Shown here in pieces: positions 35,381 through 44,117 of a stretch of 64,000 nt of DNA. The notes below the pieces were generated by a model. It was not told where the DNA came from and made no database searches. It saw only the letters and a program-made list of their open reading frames with translations. Position numbers and translations under genes: made by a program. The first letter of the stretch is position 1, and each line of letters begins with the position of its first letter. Origin of the DNA: Denitrobaculum sp965225735 (GTDB lineage: Bacteria; Pseudomonadota; Alphaproteobacteria; Kiloniellales; Kiloniellaceae). The stretch covers positions 62,001 to 126,000 of the forward strand of contig CBDDBN010000005.1 of the NCBI GenBank assembly GCA_965225735.1, in the 5' to 3' direction.

Positions 35381-36313
35381 TTAGCGTGAGCGCCGACGTT
35401 CGGGGATATCGGCGAGATCGAAAGAGGTCGACTGGTAGAGATCGTTGACCCAGTTCCGGATCAGCAACCCGCCATGGGCGCGCCATCGGTTGCGTGGCGG
35501 CTTGCTGGGATCATCGTCCGGGAAGTAATTGGCGGGCAGCTGAATTTCAGCGCCAGCGTCCACATCCCGATGATATTCGTTGGCCAGGGTTTCCGTATCG
35601 TATTCCAGATGATTGAAAATGTAGGTCTGGCGCCGGTTTTCGTCGCGCAGAAGACAGAGGCCTGCCTCTTCGGACTCCAACAGGACCGTCAGTCCCGCAT
35701 CGCTCGGCAGGTCTTCACGGCGCACCTCGGTGTGGCGGCTCACAGGCACAACAATTTCATCGTCGAAACCCCGCAGGAGTCCGTCGCGCCCGGCCAGCAC
35801 CTGGTGAGGGTAAACCCCGAACATCTTCTGCGGCAGCTCATACTTCGGGACGCCGTAAAAGTGCTGGAGCGCAGCTTGGGCGGCCCAGCAGATGTTATAA
35901 GTTTCCTGAACCTGGCTCTGAGACCAGTCGAAGATCTGGGTTAGTTCGCGCCAATAGATCACGTCCTGGAAGGGAAGAGTCTCAATCGGCGCTCCGGTAA
36001 TGATCAGGCCGTCGAACTTGCGATTCTGTACAGCTTCCCAGGGCTGGTAGAAGGCCAGCATATGTTCGGCGGAGGTGTTTTTCGGCGCATAGCTCGACGT
36101 CGTGACAAGGGTGAGCTCGATCTGCAAGGGCGTGGCGCCGAGCAGACGCGAAATCTGCATCTCCGTCTTGATTTTTTCCGGCATTAGGTTGAGCAGGGCG
36201 ATCTCAAGCGGCCGCACGTCCTGCCGCAGGGCTGTCCGCTCGGGAATCGTGAGAATCCCCTCGGTTTCCAATGCAGCCTGTGCAGGCAGATTGTCCGGAA
36301 CCTTGATCGGCAT
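35381..36313 (-). CDS. metA: Homoserine O-acetyltransferase, MetA fold
   Basis: The protein is a full-length MetA (310 residues), which acylates homoserine at the first step of methionine synthesis. The nucleophile is Cys142 in NICWAAQAAL. Residue 111 is Glu (GAPIETLPF), the position where Glu goes with acetyl-CoA and Gly with succinyl-CoA in characterised MetA enzymes, so it should be an acetyltransferase despite the common 'succinyltransferase' label. It stands alone on the minus strand; the leader upstream has two hairpins. Confidence 0.93.
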   Translation of the reverse strand: MPIKVPDNLPAQAALETEGILTIPERTALRQDVRPLEIALLNLMPEKIKTEMQISRLLGATPLQIELTLVTTSSYAPKNTSAEHMLAFYQPWEAVQNRKFDGLIITGAPIETLPFQDVIYWRELTQIFDWSQSQVQETYNICWAAQAALQHFYGVPKYELPQKMFGVYPHQVLAGRDGLLRGFDDEIVVPVSRHTEVRREDLPSDAGLTVLLESEEAGLCLLRDENRRQTYIFNHLEYDTETLANEYHRDVDAGAEIQLPANYFPDDDPSKPPRNRWRAHGGLLIRNWVNDLYQSTSFDLADIPERRRSR

Positions 36314-36420
36314 GGTCTCTCATCCTTTTTTGCCGCTTATCGGGGCGGCAGCCCAATTAACTTTGTCGCCTACAATAGCCAAAAGCGAAGGCAACGGAAG
36401 CCTTGCATGACCGTTAAGCG
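36314..36420 (-). promoter_or_regulatory. metA leader with hairpins
   Basis: Reading leftwards, AAGGC/GCCTT forms a small hairpin (about 36386-36402), and TGCCGC/GCGGCA (about 36331-36350) forms a second one that is followed by A-rich sequence and the metA ribosome binding site. A loop-like CTTAACGGTCATGCAAGG recalls SAM-II riboswitches, but the 3' GCTAAA element is missing. Regulation by structure is possible, not shown. The remainder of the gap to 36640 shows no gene. Confidence 0.3.
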
Positions 36421-36640
36421 GCAATTGCAGCTATGCGGACAACGCAGAGGTTCCAACTGACCGGTGGTGTACCACCCAGGCCGGCATGCTCCGAGCCGGG
36501 TTTCGCACCAAAGGATAGCAGATCTGGCGACGACGGCGGTTTTTTGCAAGCTTTCAGACTAGAATGGGCAAGCGTTAAAAGGCGGTAGCGGTTATCTTGC
36601 CGCAGCTTTACATATCCATACAGGTCTGGAGGAGTGAGCC

Positions 36641-37039
36641 ATGGAACCGAAGGTTTTACAACAGCATCCCCTTCATCTTGGCCTCGGCGCGACAGCTGTG
36701 GTTCAGCCGGAATTTACCGGGGCCCTGTCGTGGTACGAAGCCTATGGCGCGCGTCATGCGGCCGATGGCGCCGAAGGTCGTCTGGTCAGCATGCACAGCT
36801 TTACAGCACCCTGGGATATGTGGGAGATGCATCCGAACGGTGCCGAGGTTGTCGTTGGCGTTAGCGGCAGCCTGACGCTCCACCAGGAAGCGGCTGACGG
36901 CAGCGTAACGACCGTAATACTAGGACCTGGCGAGTACGCCGTGAATCCGCCGGGCGTGTGGCATACGGCTGACGTGCAGGGAGAGGCGACGGCGCTCTTC
37001 ATCACCGCCGGTCAGGGCACACAGCATCGGCCGCGCTAG
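36641..37039 (+). CDS. Single-domain cupin protein
   Basis: The 132-residue protein has a cupin core with MHPNGAEVVVGVSGSLTLH and a second strand motif PGEYAVNPPGVWHTAD. The first metal motif has lost its usual two histidines (MWEMHPNGAE), keeping one His and the Glu, so metal binding may differ. ATG 36641 follows a strong GGAGGAG site. It lies before a GFA-type gene with a ~100-base gap. The role is unknown. Confidence 0.78.
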   Translation: MEPKVLQQHPLHLGLGATAVVQPEFTGALSWYEAYGARHAADGAEGRLVSMHSFTAPWDMWEMHPNGAEVVVGVSGSLTLHQEAADGSVTTVILGPGEYAVNPPGVWHTADVQGEATALFITAGQGTQHRPR

Positions 37040-37138
37040 CGACGCCTATACTTTCTCATGCCTGCTTGATGAAAGCGCTTGGTATCGTGGCCGCGGCGGC
37101 CTACGTCAGGTGCGGATAGGGTGAAGAGTGAGGCGGCG

Positions 37139-37552
37139 ATGCCAGAGACCAGGATCTATAAAGGCGGTTGCTTGTGCGGTGGTGTGCGCTACGAAGTGCG
37201 GGGGCCGCTGAGCGACTGCCATGCCTGTCATTGTGGCCAGTGCCGCCGTCAAAGCGGCCATTTCGTTGCGGCCACCGGCGCGCAGCGGGACGATTTCAAA
37301 CTCACGTCCGAGGGCGCGCTTAAGTGGTTTCGCTCGTCCTCCTTCGCCCAGCGCGGCTTCTGTGCCGACTGCGGATCGGCGCTCTTCTGGGACGATGGCG
37401 GCGATGAGATCAGCATCAATGCCGGCAGTTTGGACCAGCCGACCGGCCTGAAGCTCACAAAGCATATCTACGTGGATGACAAAGCCGACTACTACGAGAT
37501 CGAAGACAGCCTGAAACAATTCGCCGGCTATGACCGGCCGCTGAATGACTAG
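37139..37552 (+). CDS. GFA/CENP-V family zinc protein
   Basis: The cysteine pattern GGCLCGGVRYEV, then CHACHCGQCRRQSG, and later FCADCGSALFW matches glutathione-dependent formaldehyde-activating (GFA) family proteins that bind two zincs. Most members are uncharacterised, and formaldehyde activity cannot be assumed. ATG 37139 is chosen as it starts just before the first cysteine motif. The stop overlaps that of the convergent LysR gene by 4 bases (CTAG). Confidence 0.88.
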   Translation: MPETRIYKGGCLCGGVRYEVRGPLSDCHACHCGQCRRQSGHFVAATGAQRDDFKLTSEGALKWFRSSSFAQRGFCADCGSALFWDDGGDEISINAGSLDQPTGLKLTKHIYVDDKADYYEIEDSLKQFAGYDRPLND

Positions 37553-38442
37553 CTGGCGGTTCCGCCCTGCGCCAACAGCCAGTCGCGCATTGCTGTAACC
37601 AAGGCCGCGTGACGGGGCTTCCGGGGCGCAACTATGTAAAACCCGATGTCACTTTCGACGGTGACTTCGAGCGGGCGGCATAGACGGCCAGCGGCGAGGT
37701 CGTCTGCGACCAATGCATCGCTCGCGAGCGCCACGCCCTGTCCCGCGAGTGCCGCATCCAGCGCGAGCGAAGTTTGACTGAACTGCAGACTGCGCTGGAT
37801 GGCGGGGCTTTTACCGCGGCAGGTTCGTTCCAGAAACAAAGGCCAAAACCCGTGCGCATCATGGAGCAAAACATGTCGCACAAGATCTTCGGGCTTCTCG
37901 ATCGGATCGGGGCCCGATTGAATTTCCGGGGCGCAGACCGGATAGACCTCAAAGGGAAACAGCAGCTCCCAGGTAAGCCCGGGTCCGAAGGGTGGCTTGC
38001 CTTGACGAACGGAGATGTCCACCCCGTCACTTTGAAAGTTGGCGAGGCCCTCGCCCGCGACCACCCGAACGTCGAGTGCCGGATTGGCACTGAGAAACAA
38101 ACCCAGACGGGGTACGAGCCATTTGCTGGCGAAAGTGGGGGTCACACTGACGGTCAGCACCGCCTGCTGTGGCCGCAGGTCGTCGGTCGCCTCGGCGATG
38201 AGCTGAAAGGCGCGTTGCAGTGGGGCGAGATATCTGCGGCCCTCTTCAGTCAAGGCAAGACCGCGGGGAAGACGCTTGAAGAGTGTGACCTGTAGCGTCG
38301 CTTCCAGACCGCGTACCTGCTGGGCCACCGCGCCCTGGGTCACGCCGATCTCCTCAGCCGCCAGGCGGAAGTTGAGGTGACGCCCGGAAGCTTCAAAAGC
38401 CCGCAGGGCCTTGAGAGAAGGTAGTGAAGTGGGCACGTGCAC
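37549..38442 (-). CDS. LysR-type regulator, GcvA-like
   Basis: The winged-helix start PSLKALRAFEASGRHLNFRLAAEEIGVTQGAVAQQVRGLE and LFKRLPRGLALTEEGRRY are typical of the GcvA branch of LysR regulators; the effector domain follows. It is divergent from the SDR gene at 38566 (123-base gap), which is the likely target. Effector unknown. Confidence 0.92.
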   Translation of the reverse strand: MHVPTSLPSLKALRAFEASGRHLNFRLAAEEIGVTQGAVAQQVRGLEATLQVTLFKRLPRGLALTEEGRRYLAPLQRAFQLIAEATDDLRPQQAVLTVSVTPTFASKWLVPRLGLFLSANPALDVRVVAGEGLANFQSDGVDISVRQGKPPFGPGLTWELLFPFEVYPVCAPEIQSGPDPIEKPEDLVRHVLLHDAHGFWPLFLERTCRGKSPAIQRSLQFSQTSLALDAALAGQGVALASDALVADDLAAGRLCRPLEVTVESDIGFYIVAPRKPRHAALVTAMRDWLLAQGGTAS

Positions 38443-38565
38443 CTCATAGACAGTAGATTTTCTACAGCCATACGCGGTGAAATCTGATTAGTCAAATGCC
38501 GCCCGCCGCGCCAGTTTGAGGCGAAGAAGCCGCCGCAGAGGCGGGAAACTTGCAGGAGTTCGGTC

Positions 38566-39270
38566 ATGACAGAAGAAAAGGTTGCGATCATCACTGCTGG
38601 CGGCAGCGGCATGGGCGCTGGCGCCGCACGTCGGTTAGCGGCCGATGGGTTCCGGGTCGCCATTCTCTCTTCATCAGGCAAGGGGGAAGCTTTGGCGCAG
38701 GAGCTGGGCGGAGTTGGCGTTACGGGCTCCAACCAGTCGAACGATGACCTGGAACGCCTTGTCGATTTAACTTTGGATAAGTGGGGACGGGTAGACGTTC
38801 TGGTGAATAGCGCCGGTCACGGCCCGCGTGCTCCGGTTCTGGACCTCACCGATGATGATTGGCACATGGGCATGGAGGTCTATCTGCTCAACGCCGTGCG
38901 TCCGACGCGTCTGGTAACGCCAGTTATGCAGAAGCAGAAGTCCGGCGCGATCATCAATATCTCCACCTTCGCAGCCTTCGAGCCCGATCCTGTCTTCCCG
39001 ACCTCCGGTGTTTTCCGGGCCGGGCTGGCGGCTTTCGCCAAGCTCTTTTCCGACAAATACGCCGCCGATAACATCCGGATGAACAATGTCCTGCCGGGTT
39101 TTATCGACAGCCTGCCGGAAAAACCCGAGTTCAAGGCGCGGATCCCCATGGAGCGTTACGGCAAAACGGAGGAGATCGCCGCGACTGTCGCTTTTCTCGC
39201 CTCGGAAGGCGGCGGCTACATCACCGGGCAGAACATCCGGGTCGATGGCGGGATCACCCGCGCGGTTTAG
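38566..39270 (+). CDS. SDR-family oxidoreductase lacking the YxxxK motif
   Basis: A Rossmann fold with TAGGSGMGAGAARRL and NSAG is present, and the catalytic Ser is likely Ser133 (NIST). The usual YxxxK reads SGVFR (147-151): both the catalytic Tyr and Lys are missing while the surrounding helix (AGLAAFAKLF) is intact. The C-terminal YITGQNIRVDGG is standard. It may be a divergent SDR branch with different chemistry or a non-catalytic protein. Divergent from the LysR gene. Confidence 0.85.
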   Translation: MTEEKVAIITAGGSGMGAGAARRLAADGFRVAILSSSGKGEALAQELGGVGVTGSNQSNDDLERLVDLTLDKWGRVDVLVNSAGHGPRAPVLDLTDDDWHMGMEVYLLNAVRPTRLVTPVMQKQKSGAIINISTFAAFEPDPVFPTSGVFRAGLAAFAKLFSDKYAADNIRMNNVLPGFIDSLPEKPEFKARIPMERYGKTEEIAATVAFLASEGGGYITGQNIRVDGGITRAV

Positions 39271-39341
39271 TCTTCGATGCGGCGCCCTTCAGAAAGGAAG
39301 ACCGCGGCCGGCCGCCAGTAGCGGCCGACCGAGGTCTGCTC

Positions 39342-39947
39342 TTAGGCCCGTCGACGGAATTCCAGGTCGTCACGACAGTCGGCGCGTAAGCGCACTAGCC
39401 AGGTGCGGCTCTTGACCTTGGTCATCTTGAGCTGATTTTTCAGCACCGCCTTGCAGACGACACCTTCCTGGCCGACACCGTCGAGCTGTCCGTCCCGAAC
39501 CGCTTCGACAAAGTGGGAGTCGAGGCACCGCTCGCCGAGGTAATTTGGAATATGCAGGTGTCCGAACAGCTTAAGGAACGCTGCCGGATCCAGGATGCCG
39601 CGGCGATGGGGATTAACATCGAACAGGATCACGTCCATCGTTTCCGGAGGGTCTGAGTGCTCTCCCGCAAAGCTGTTCGGACCGAAGTACTCGCAAAAAG
39701 AGACGGCTTTTTCGTAGCCTTGCTGTCGGAAAACACGCTCCAGATCGGCTCCATACTTTTTCAGGAACAAAGGGCCTGAAGGTGCGAGCGGGGCGCTGTC
39801 GTCGAGCATCTGATTTTTCGACGCAAAACGCGTAAATCCCGATTTGGCGCACCATTCGGCGCGAATATGGGAACCGTCCAGTTTATCGAAGACATGATAG
39901 GCAGTCCCTGACCGAAACTCGGTCGGGATCGAGGGGTAACGTTTCAT
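39342..39947 (-). CDS. RNA-ligase-like nucleotidyltransferase, minimal
   Basis: Nucleotidyltransferase motifs of the RNA ligase/capping superfamily appear in order: motif I KLDGSH with adenylation Lys22, a motif III-like SFCEYFGPNSF, motif IV EGVVCK (151-156) and motif V KVKS (167-170). At 201 residues it is only the catalytic core with no C-terminal domain. It would join or repair RNA ends using ATP, or be a related adenylyltransferase. ATG 39947, preceded by AAGGA, is chosen over 39974. It stands alone and has no polynucleotide kinase nearby. Confidence 0.75.
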   Translation of the reverse strand: MKRYPSIPTEFRSGTAYHVFDKLDGSHIRAEWCAKSGFTRFASKNQMLDDSAPLAPSGPLFLKKYGADLERVFRQQGYEKAVSFCEYFGPNSFAGEHSDPPETMDVILFDVNPHRRGILDPAAFLKLFGHLHIPNYLGERCLDSHFVEAVRDGQLDGVGQEGVVCKAVLKNQLKMTKVKSRTWLVRLRADCRDDLEFRRRA

Positions 39948-40219
39948 AGATGACGTCCTTGACCTGCGCGGCAAGAGCTGGGCAGGCGCCTTCGCGCCCG
40001 GCCAGAGTCGGATTGCCGTTTTCTCAATTAAGGGTGAGAGGCGGGCGCTTGCGCTATTGGTCTCGGCAAGCCCCCTTGCAGGTTCAGACAGTCATAATGC
40101 GGGACTGACTACTGCGCATGCACAGGGATGTCAATGAAAGCAGCGGGAGTGCCAGATCTCCGAATCGCCGGGTCGGAAGCTGGAGCGCAGTGTAACAGTT
40201 TCCGTGAAGGCAGTTTGCG

Positions 40220-40681
40220 TCAGGTGATCTTCTGACCTGCCAGACACTTCTCGAATGAGGAGCCTGGGACCAAATCCAGCTGTTCGAACAAGCTCAGAAA
40301 ATCCCAGTGATTGTAGGCTTCCACGATCTTTCCTTCCGCAATCTTCAGGAAGACTGTACCGGTCATTTTGACCGTCGCGTCAGAGCCTTTTTTCGTCGCG
40401 CGGAACACACAGAGCGCGGCGATCCAGTCACCCTCTTCCATGCTGTGCGTTGTCCGGATCTCGATGTCGTCCATCATGTCCACAATGCATTTGTGAAATG
40501 CCTTGAAACCTTCCGGGCCAATAATTTCATGCTCTTGAAAACTCTCGTCGGCGAGCTTCAGATGTGGACCAAGCCCGCGCGCGGTTCCCTCGGGGATAAA
40601 CATCTCATCGATGGCGGATGTATCCTGCTCTTTCCAAACACGACGGCACCAGGTCTGCCAAACTTCCAGATGTGACGTCAT
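40220..40681 (-). CDS. SnoaL-like / NTF2-fold protein
   Basis: The 153-residue protein has the NTF2-like start WQTWCRRVWKEQDTSAIDEMF and the end KIVEAYNHWDFLSLFEQL that are typical of SnoaL-like polyketide cyclase or ester-cyclase proteins. Such domains often bind small hydrophobic ligands; the activity is not predictable. It is followed, on the same strand upstream, by a cupin gene 73 bases away, suggesting a unit. Confidence 0.8.
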   Translation of the reverse strand: MTSHLEVWQTWCRRVWKEQDTSAIDEMFIPEGTARGLGPHLKLADESFQEHEIIGPEGFKAFHKCIVDMMDDIEIRTTHSMEEGDWIAALCVFRATKKGSDATVKMTGTVFLKIAEGKIVEAYNHWDFLSLFEQLDLVPGSSFEKCLAGQKIT

Positions 40682-40754
40682 CGGTCTTCCCCCTTTTTGC
40701 TTTTCGAGCGATGGACGGGCCTTTAACGACTATTTTGTTGAAATGCTCGGAAGG

Positions 40755-41168
40755 TCACTCTGCCGGTGTCGTGCCGAACTCGGCTGGCAGGGTGATTTCG
40801 ATCAGCTCCAGATCGTCGCTGTGCGCCAGTTCGCGGTGGCGGATACCCGGGGGCTGGTGAACGCAGGAGCCAACCTCCAGCCGGACCTTTCCGACGCCTT
40901 CGTATTCGAACTCGACCCAGCCCTTCGTGACATAGACCATCTGGAACTCGAGGCTGTGGGTGTGCCATTGCGGCGCAGCCTTTGTGCCGGGGCGGGCGCG
41001 GATGACATGGGCGCCGAAGCGGCCCTTAGTGGCATCTTTAATGCCCAGGTCGCGATACTCGAAAAAGGCGCGCAGTCCATCGGAGACAAAAGGCGTACTT
41101 TTGCTATGGCTGACAGAGAAGCCTTCAGGCGGCGCCGTCTGTTCCGCGGGTGCAGTCGTTCCGTCCAT
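40755..41168 (-). CDS. Cupin-domain protein
   Basis: A cupin core is clear: WHTHSLEFQMVYVTKGWVEFEYEG and a second motif HQPPGIRHRELAHSDD, so the metal ligands (His pair, Glu, distal His) are present. The open frame runs back to 41480, but ATG 41168 with an AGGAA site starts a normal-size protein of 137 residues. Often such proteins are small dioxygenases or sugar-related enzymes; substrate unknown. Confidence 0.82.
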   Translation of the reverse strand: MDGTTAPAEQTAPPEGFSVSHSKSTPFVSDGLRAFFEYRDLGIKDATKGRFGAHVIRARPGTKAAPQWHTHSLEFQMVYVTKGWVEFEYEGVGKVRLEVGSCVHQPPGIRHRELAHSDDLELIEITLPAEFGTTPAE

Positions 41169-41409
41169 AGCGTCTGTTCCTTTCTCCTGATGCCCGGGTT
41201 CGCGAATCTCAGGCCGACAAGCTGATAAGCCCATAGCGAGCATAACCTTGGTAGGGCCGACTGAATAGGCGTGCTTTGACTCGACTGCGAAGCTGGCCAC
41301 AGAGATTCCCGTAGACCGCCCGGTCGTCGGAACAGAAATTAGCTGTGGAAAAGCTTTATGGTTAATATTATCATAAGCATACAAATAAATAAGGCACTCG
41401 AGGGACACC

Positions 41410-42612
41410 ATGGAACGCAAAGCAAAATCTTCAGAGCGTAAAAAGAGTCTGTCCAAGCGCCGGCCGAGCGGCAAATCCAAACGCTACAAGGCGAAGTCCG
41501 ACGACGGTGATTCTCTAAAAGCGGTCCCAGACTATGAGCGGGAAGCGCTGGAACAGGAAGCCGACTACTCTTCCGAAGTCGAGGCTTGCGCCGTGCCGGA
41601 GGCACCGCTGCGCCCCATCGACGCCAGTGTAGATCCTTTCCGGCTTTCGCTCATTCGCTCGATCGAGAAGAAATGGGTCAATGGCACGGTGCTGAGCTAT
41701 TATTTCTTCGACAGCCCGAGCCGCTGGCGGGGCTCGGATGCTCAGAAAGACGCTGTGCGCGCCGCCTTTGCGGAATGGAAAAGCCACGGCATCGGATTAG
41801 AGTTCCGGGAGGTCGGCGACGCCGATGATGCTGAGATCCGGATCGGTTTCGAGCGCGGCGCAGGCGCCTGGTCCTATGTCGGACGCGATGCCATCGATCA
41901 CGCCTCGGACCCCGCGGTGCGGACCATGAATTTCGGCTGGGACGTGACCACGCCTTATGGCCGCGACACGGCCCTCCATGAAATCGGCCATGCCTGCGGT
42001 TATCCTCATGAGCATCAGAACCCCAATGCGGGGATCGTCTGGAACGAACAGGCGGTCATCGATTACTTCTCGGGGCCACCCAACAACTGGAGCGAAGGCC
42101 AGATCCGCCACAACATCATGCGCAAGATCGATCCAGCCTTGGTGGAGGGCTCGAGCTGGGATAAAGACTCGATCATGCACTACCAGTTCCGCGCCGGGCT
42201 GATCAAACAACCGGCGGAGTTCCGGACCCGGAATTTGATCCCTGCACCAGGCCTTTCGCCGGTTGATATCGATCGGGTGCGCAAGTTCTATCCGCCGATC
42301 AATCGCGTGCCGGAACTCAAGCCCTTCCGTTCGCAGCGTATTCGTGTCGGCGCTGGCGAACAGGTCAACTACGTGATCGAGCCGGAGCGTAGCCGCAAGT
42401 ATACGATCCAGACTTTTGGCGCCATGGACACCGTAATGGTGCTCTTTGAAGAGATCGATGGGACGCCGCGGTATCTGGAAGGCGACGACGACAGCGGGTC
42501 CTCGCTGAACGCCAAGATCCGCATGCGGCTCTTCAAGGGACGCCGCTATATTGTGCGCGTCCGGCTGTATCACGCGCAGCAGCAGGGCGAAGGCGTCTTG
42601 ATGATGTGGTGA
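41410..42612 (+). CDS. Astacin-like zinc metalloprotease with C-terminal PPC-like domain
   Basis: The zinc site HEIGHACGYPHEH (His190, His194, His200, catalytic Glu191) and the Met-turn SIMHY (Met256) identify an M12A/astacin-type metzincin. The first ~50 residues are strongly basic (KSSERKKSLSKRRPSGKSKR) and are not a Sec signal peptide, so how or whether it is exported is unclear. The last ~100 residues (EPERSRKYTIQTFG, LFKGRRYIVRVRLY) look like a bacterial pre-peptidase C-terminal beta domain. ATG 41410 is preceded by a GAGGGACACC site. Confidence 0.88.
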   Translation: MERKAKSSERKKSLSKRRPSGKSKRYKAKSDDGDSLKAVPDYEREALEQEADYSSEVEACAVPEAPLRPIDASVDPFRLSLIRSIEKKWVNGTVLSYYFFDSPSRWRGSDAQKDAVRAAFAEWKSHGIGLEFREVGDADDAEIRIGFERGAGAWSYVGRDAIDHASDPAVRTMNFGWDVTTPYGRDTALHEIGHACGYPHEHQNPNAGIVWNEQAVIDYFSGPPNNWSEGQIRHNIMRKIDPALVEGSSWDKDSIMHYQFRAGLIKQPAEFRTRNLIPAPGLSPVDIDRVRKFYPPINRVPELKPFRSQRIRVGAGEQVNYVIEPERSRKYTIQTFGAMDTVMVLFEEIDGTPRYLEGDDDSGSSLNAKIRMRLFKGRRYIVRVRLYHAQQQGEGVLMMW

Positions 42613-42977
42613 GCGCGAGACTTTTTCTCGCGTGAACTGGCGCAGATTTCCTGCCGGTCGTCTCCGGTCTCGTTCCCGAGGCCGGCGGTCGGTCGTGTGC
42701 GCGTTCATTCGGTTAAAAAGAACTTAAACACCAGCTCCTTTCGCTCGAGGATGGGTCCGATTGTGGAGCGACCACAACCGAAGCGCGGTCATTTGTTGGC
42801 TATTACTTCAAATCCCCGCGAATTCCTCTTCACGAATTCTGAGTGAATTCCGGCTATGACTGTTTTGGTGTGGCGCCCTATAGCCGCATTGATGCGATTT
42901 TGAAGCCCAGGAACCCACGGTAAAGCAAGTCACGCTGTGCGCCCTTCGCGGGGCTCAAGCCAGAAGAACAGGATGCT
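42613..42977. other. Intergenic region without gene
   Basis: A CGCGAG/CTCGCG hairpin (about 42616-42633) right after the protease stop may end its transcript. A TTGTGG/CCACAA hairpin lies near 42760-42776, and three GAATTC sites are clustered at 42820-42850. No gene is visible; the pentapeptide-repeat gene's promoter should lie at the right end. Confidence 0.35.
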
Positions 42978-44036
42978 ATGCTCGCTGAGAGCAACAATAT
43001 TGTCATTACTGACCGCCGCATTACCGCCGAGGCTCTCGAGAAACTTCTGGTGGCGCAGCGCCGTTTTGAACAGCGCCAAAGAAATGCTGGCCGCTTGATC
43101 CTGAAGGCATGCGATCTGGCCAATCTTGATTTTTCCTCTTCCTCCTTCTCCGGCGCCCACTTCATTGCGTGTAACTTCTCTCGCGCCAGCCTTACCGGCG
43201 CTGATTTCAGCGACACAACCCTGTTCGGATCGAATTTTGGCCGCGCGGACCTGACTAGGACGAACTTTGAGGGCGCCAACTTACAGGCTGCCACCTTCGA
43301 TAAGGCGATGCTGTTCGAAACCCGGCTGATAAAGGCCGATATCCGCAAGGGGACTCTGATTCAGGGGCAGGAGCGGGACGGTACGGCTGTCTACCGCGAG
43401 ATCGAAACCTCGTTTCGCGCCGCGGAGCTACAGGGCACGAATTTCGAGCAGGCTTCCTTACGTAAAGTGAATTTCACCGGGGCGCGGCTCGACGATGTCA
43501 AGCTGTCCGGGGCCGATCTGCGCGGCTCGCGGTTCAACGGGGCGGAACTTAAGAACGTCGATATTTCCCGCGCGCTGGTTCAGGACGTCGACTTTCGTTC
43601 GGCCTCTTTCGACAACGTCGATTTCGGCGAAGGCGCACTGGTCCTGGCCAATATGACGGCGATCGAACCCATGCAGGCCCCTGTCCTGAAGGGGGTGATC
43701 CGCATGCATGAGGTTTGGGTTGCTTCCGATGGCAAAAAGGGCGAGCGAGTCTCCTTCGAAGAACAGAATCTGTCCGGACAGGAGATGAAGGACCGAAATC
43801 TGGCGACGGTCTGCTTCGACTATGCAAACCTCTCTGCCGCGCGGTTTTCAAATATGGTTCTGGCGGCGTGCAGTTTCCAACATGCCAACCTGCGGGATGC
43901 GGTCTTTGAAGGTTGCGACCTGCGGGGTGCTGATTTCAGCACAGCGGTGATGTTCGGCGCGAAACTCAACGACTGTAATACCGGCACCCTCCCGGATACG
44001 GGTATATCGACCCAGATGCCCCCCGATTGGGATTAA
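42978..44036 (+). CDS. Pentapeptide-repeat protein
   Basis: After ~40 N-terminal residues, two blocks of A(D/N)LxX repeats (for example DLANLDFSSSSFSGAHF, ADFSDTTLFGSNFGRADLTRTNF, and again near the C-terminus) predict a right-handed quadrilateral beta-helix. Between them a ~100-residue stretch departs from the repeat (residues ~245-285: GVIRMHEVWVASDGKKGERV). Such proteins can mimic DNA or form scaffolds. There is no signal peptide. No target can be named. Confidence 0.88.
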   Translation: MLAESNNIVITDRRITAEALEKLLVAQRRFEQRQRNAGRLILKACDLANLDFSSSSFSGAHFIACNFSRASLTGADFSDTTLFGSNFGRADLTRTNFEGANLQAATFDKAMLFETRLIKADIRKGTLIQGQERDGTAVYREIETSFRAAELQGTNFEQASLRKVNFTGARLDDVKLSGADLRGSRFNGAELKNVDISRALVQDVDFRSASFDNVDFGEGALVLANMTAIEPMQAPVLKGVIRMHEVWVASDGKKGERVSFEEQNLSGQEMKDRNLATVCFDYANLSAARFSNMVLAACSFQHANLRDAVFEGCDLRGADFSTAVMFGAKLNDCNTGTLPDTGISTQMPPDWD

Positions 44037-44070
44037 CTTCCCTATTTGAAGCAAACTGCAAACCTGGGGA

Positions 44071-44117
44071 AAAAGGAGGGAGGCTGAGAGCACAGGGCCG
44101 TCTCTCAACCTCCCTTT
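44071..44117. terminator. Bidirectional Rho-independent terminator
   Basis: GGGAGGCTGAGAG (44078-44090) pairs with CTCTCAACCTCCC (44102-44114), 12 of 13 pairs. To the right TTT follows, and to the left (minus strand) TCCTTTTT follows. It ends the pentapeptide transcript and would equally end a leftward transcript from the sigma-54 promoter at 44393-44407. Confidence 0.85.

Noticed and set aside
42820..42850. Three GAATTC sites within 31 bases
   Set aside because: Spacing is irregular (14 and 11 bases) and flanks do not match, so no repeat unit or operator is supported.
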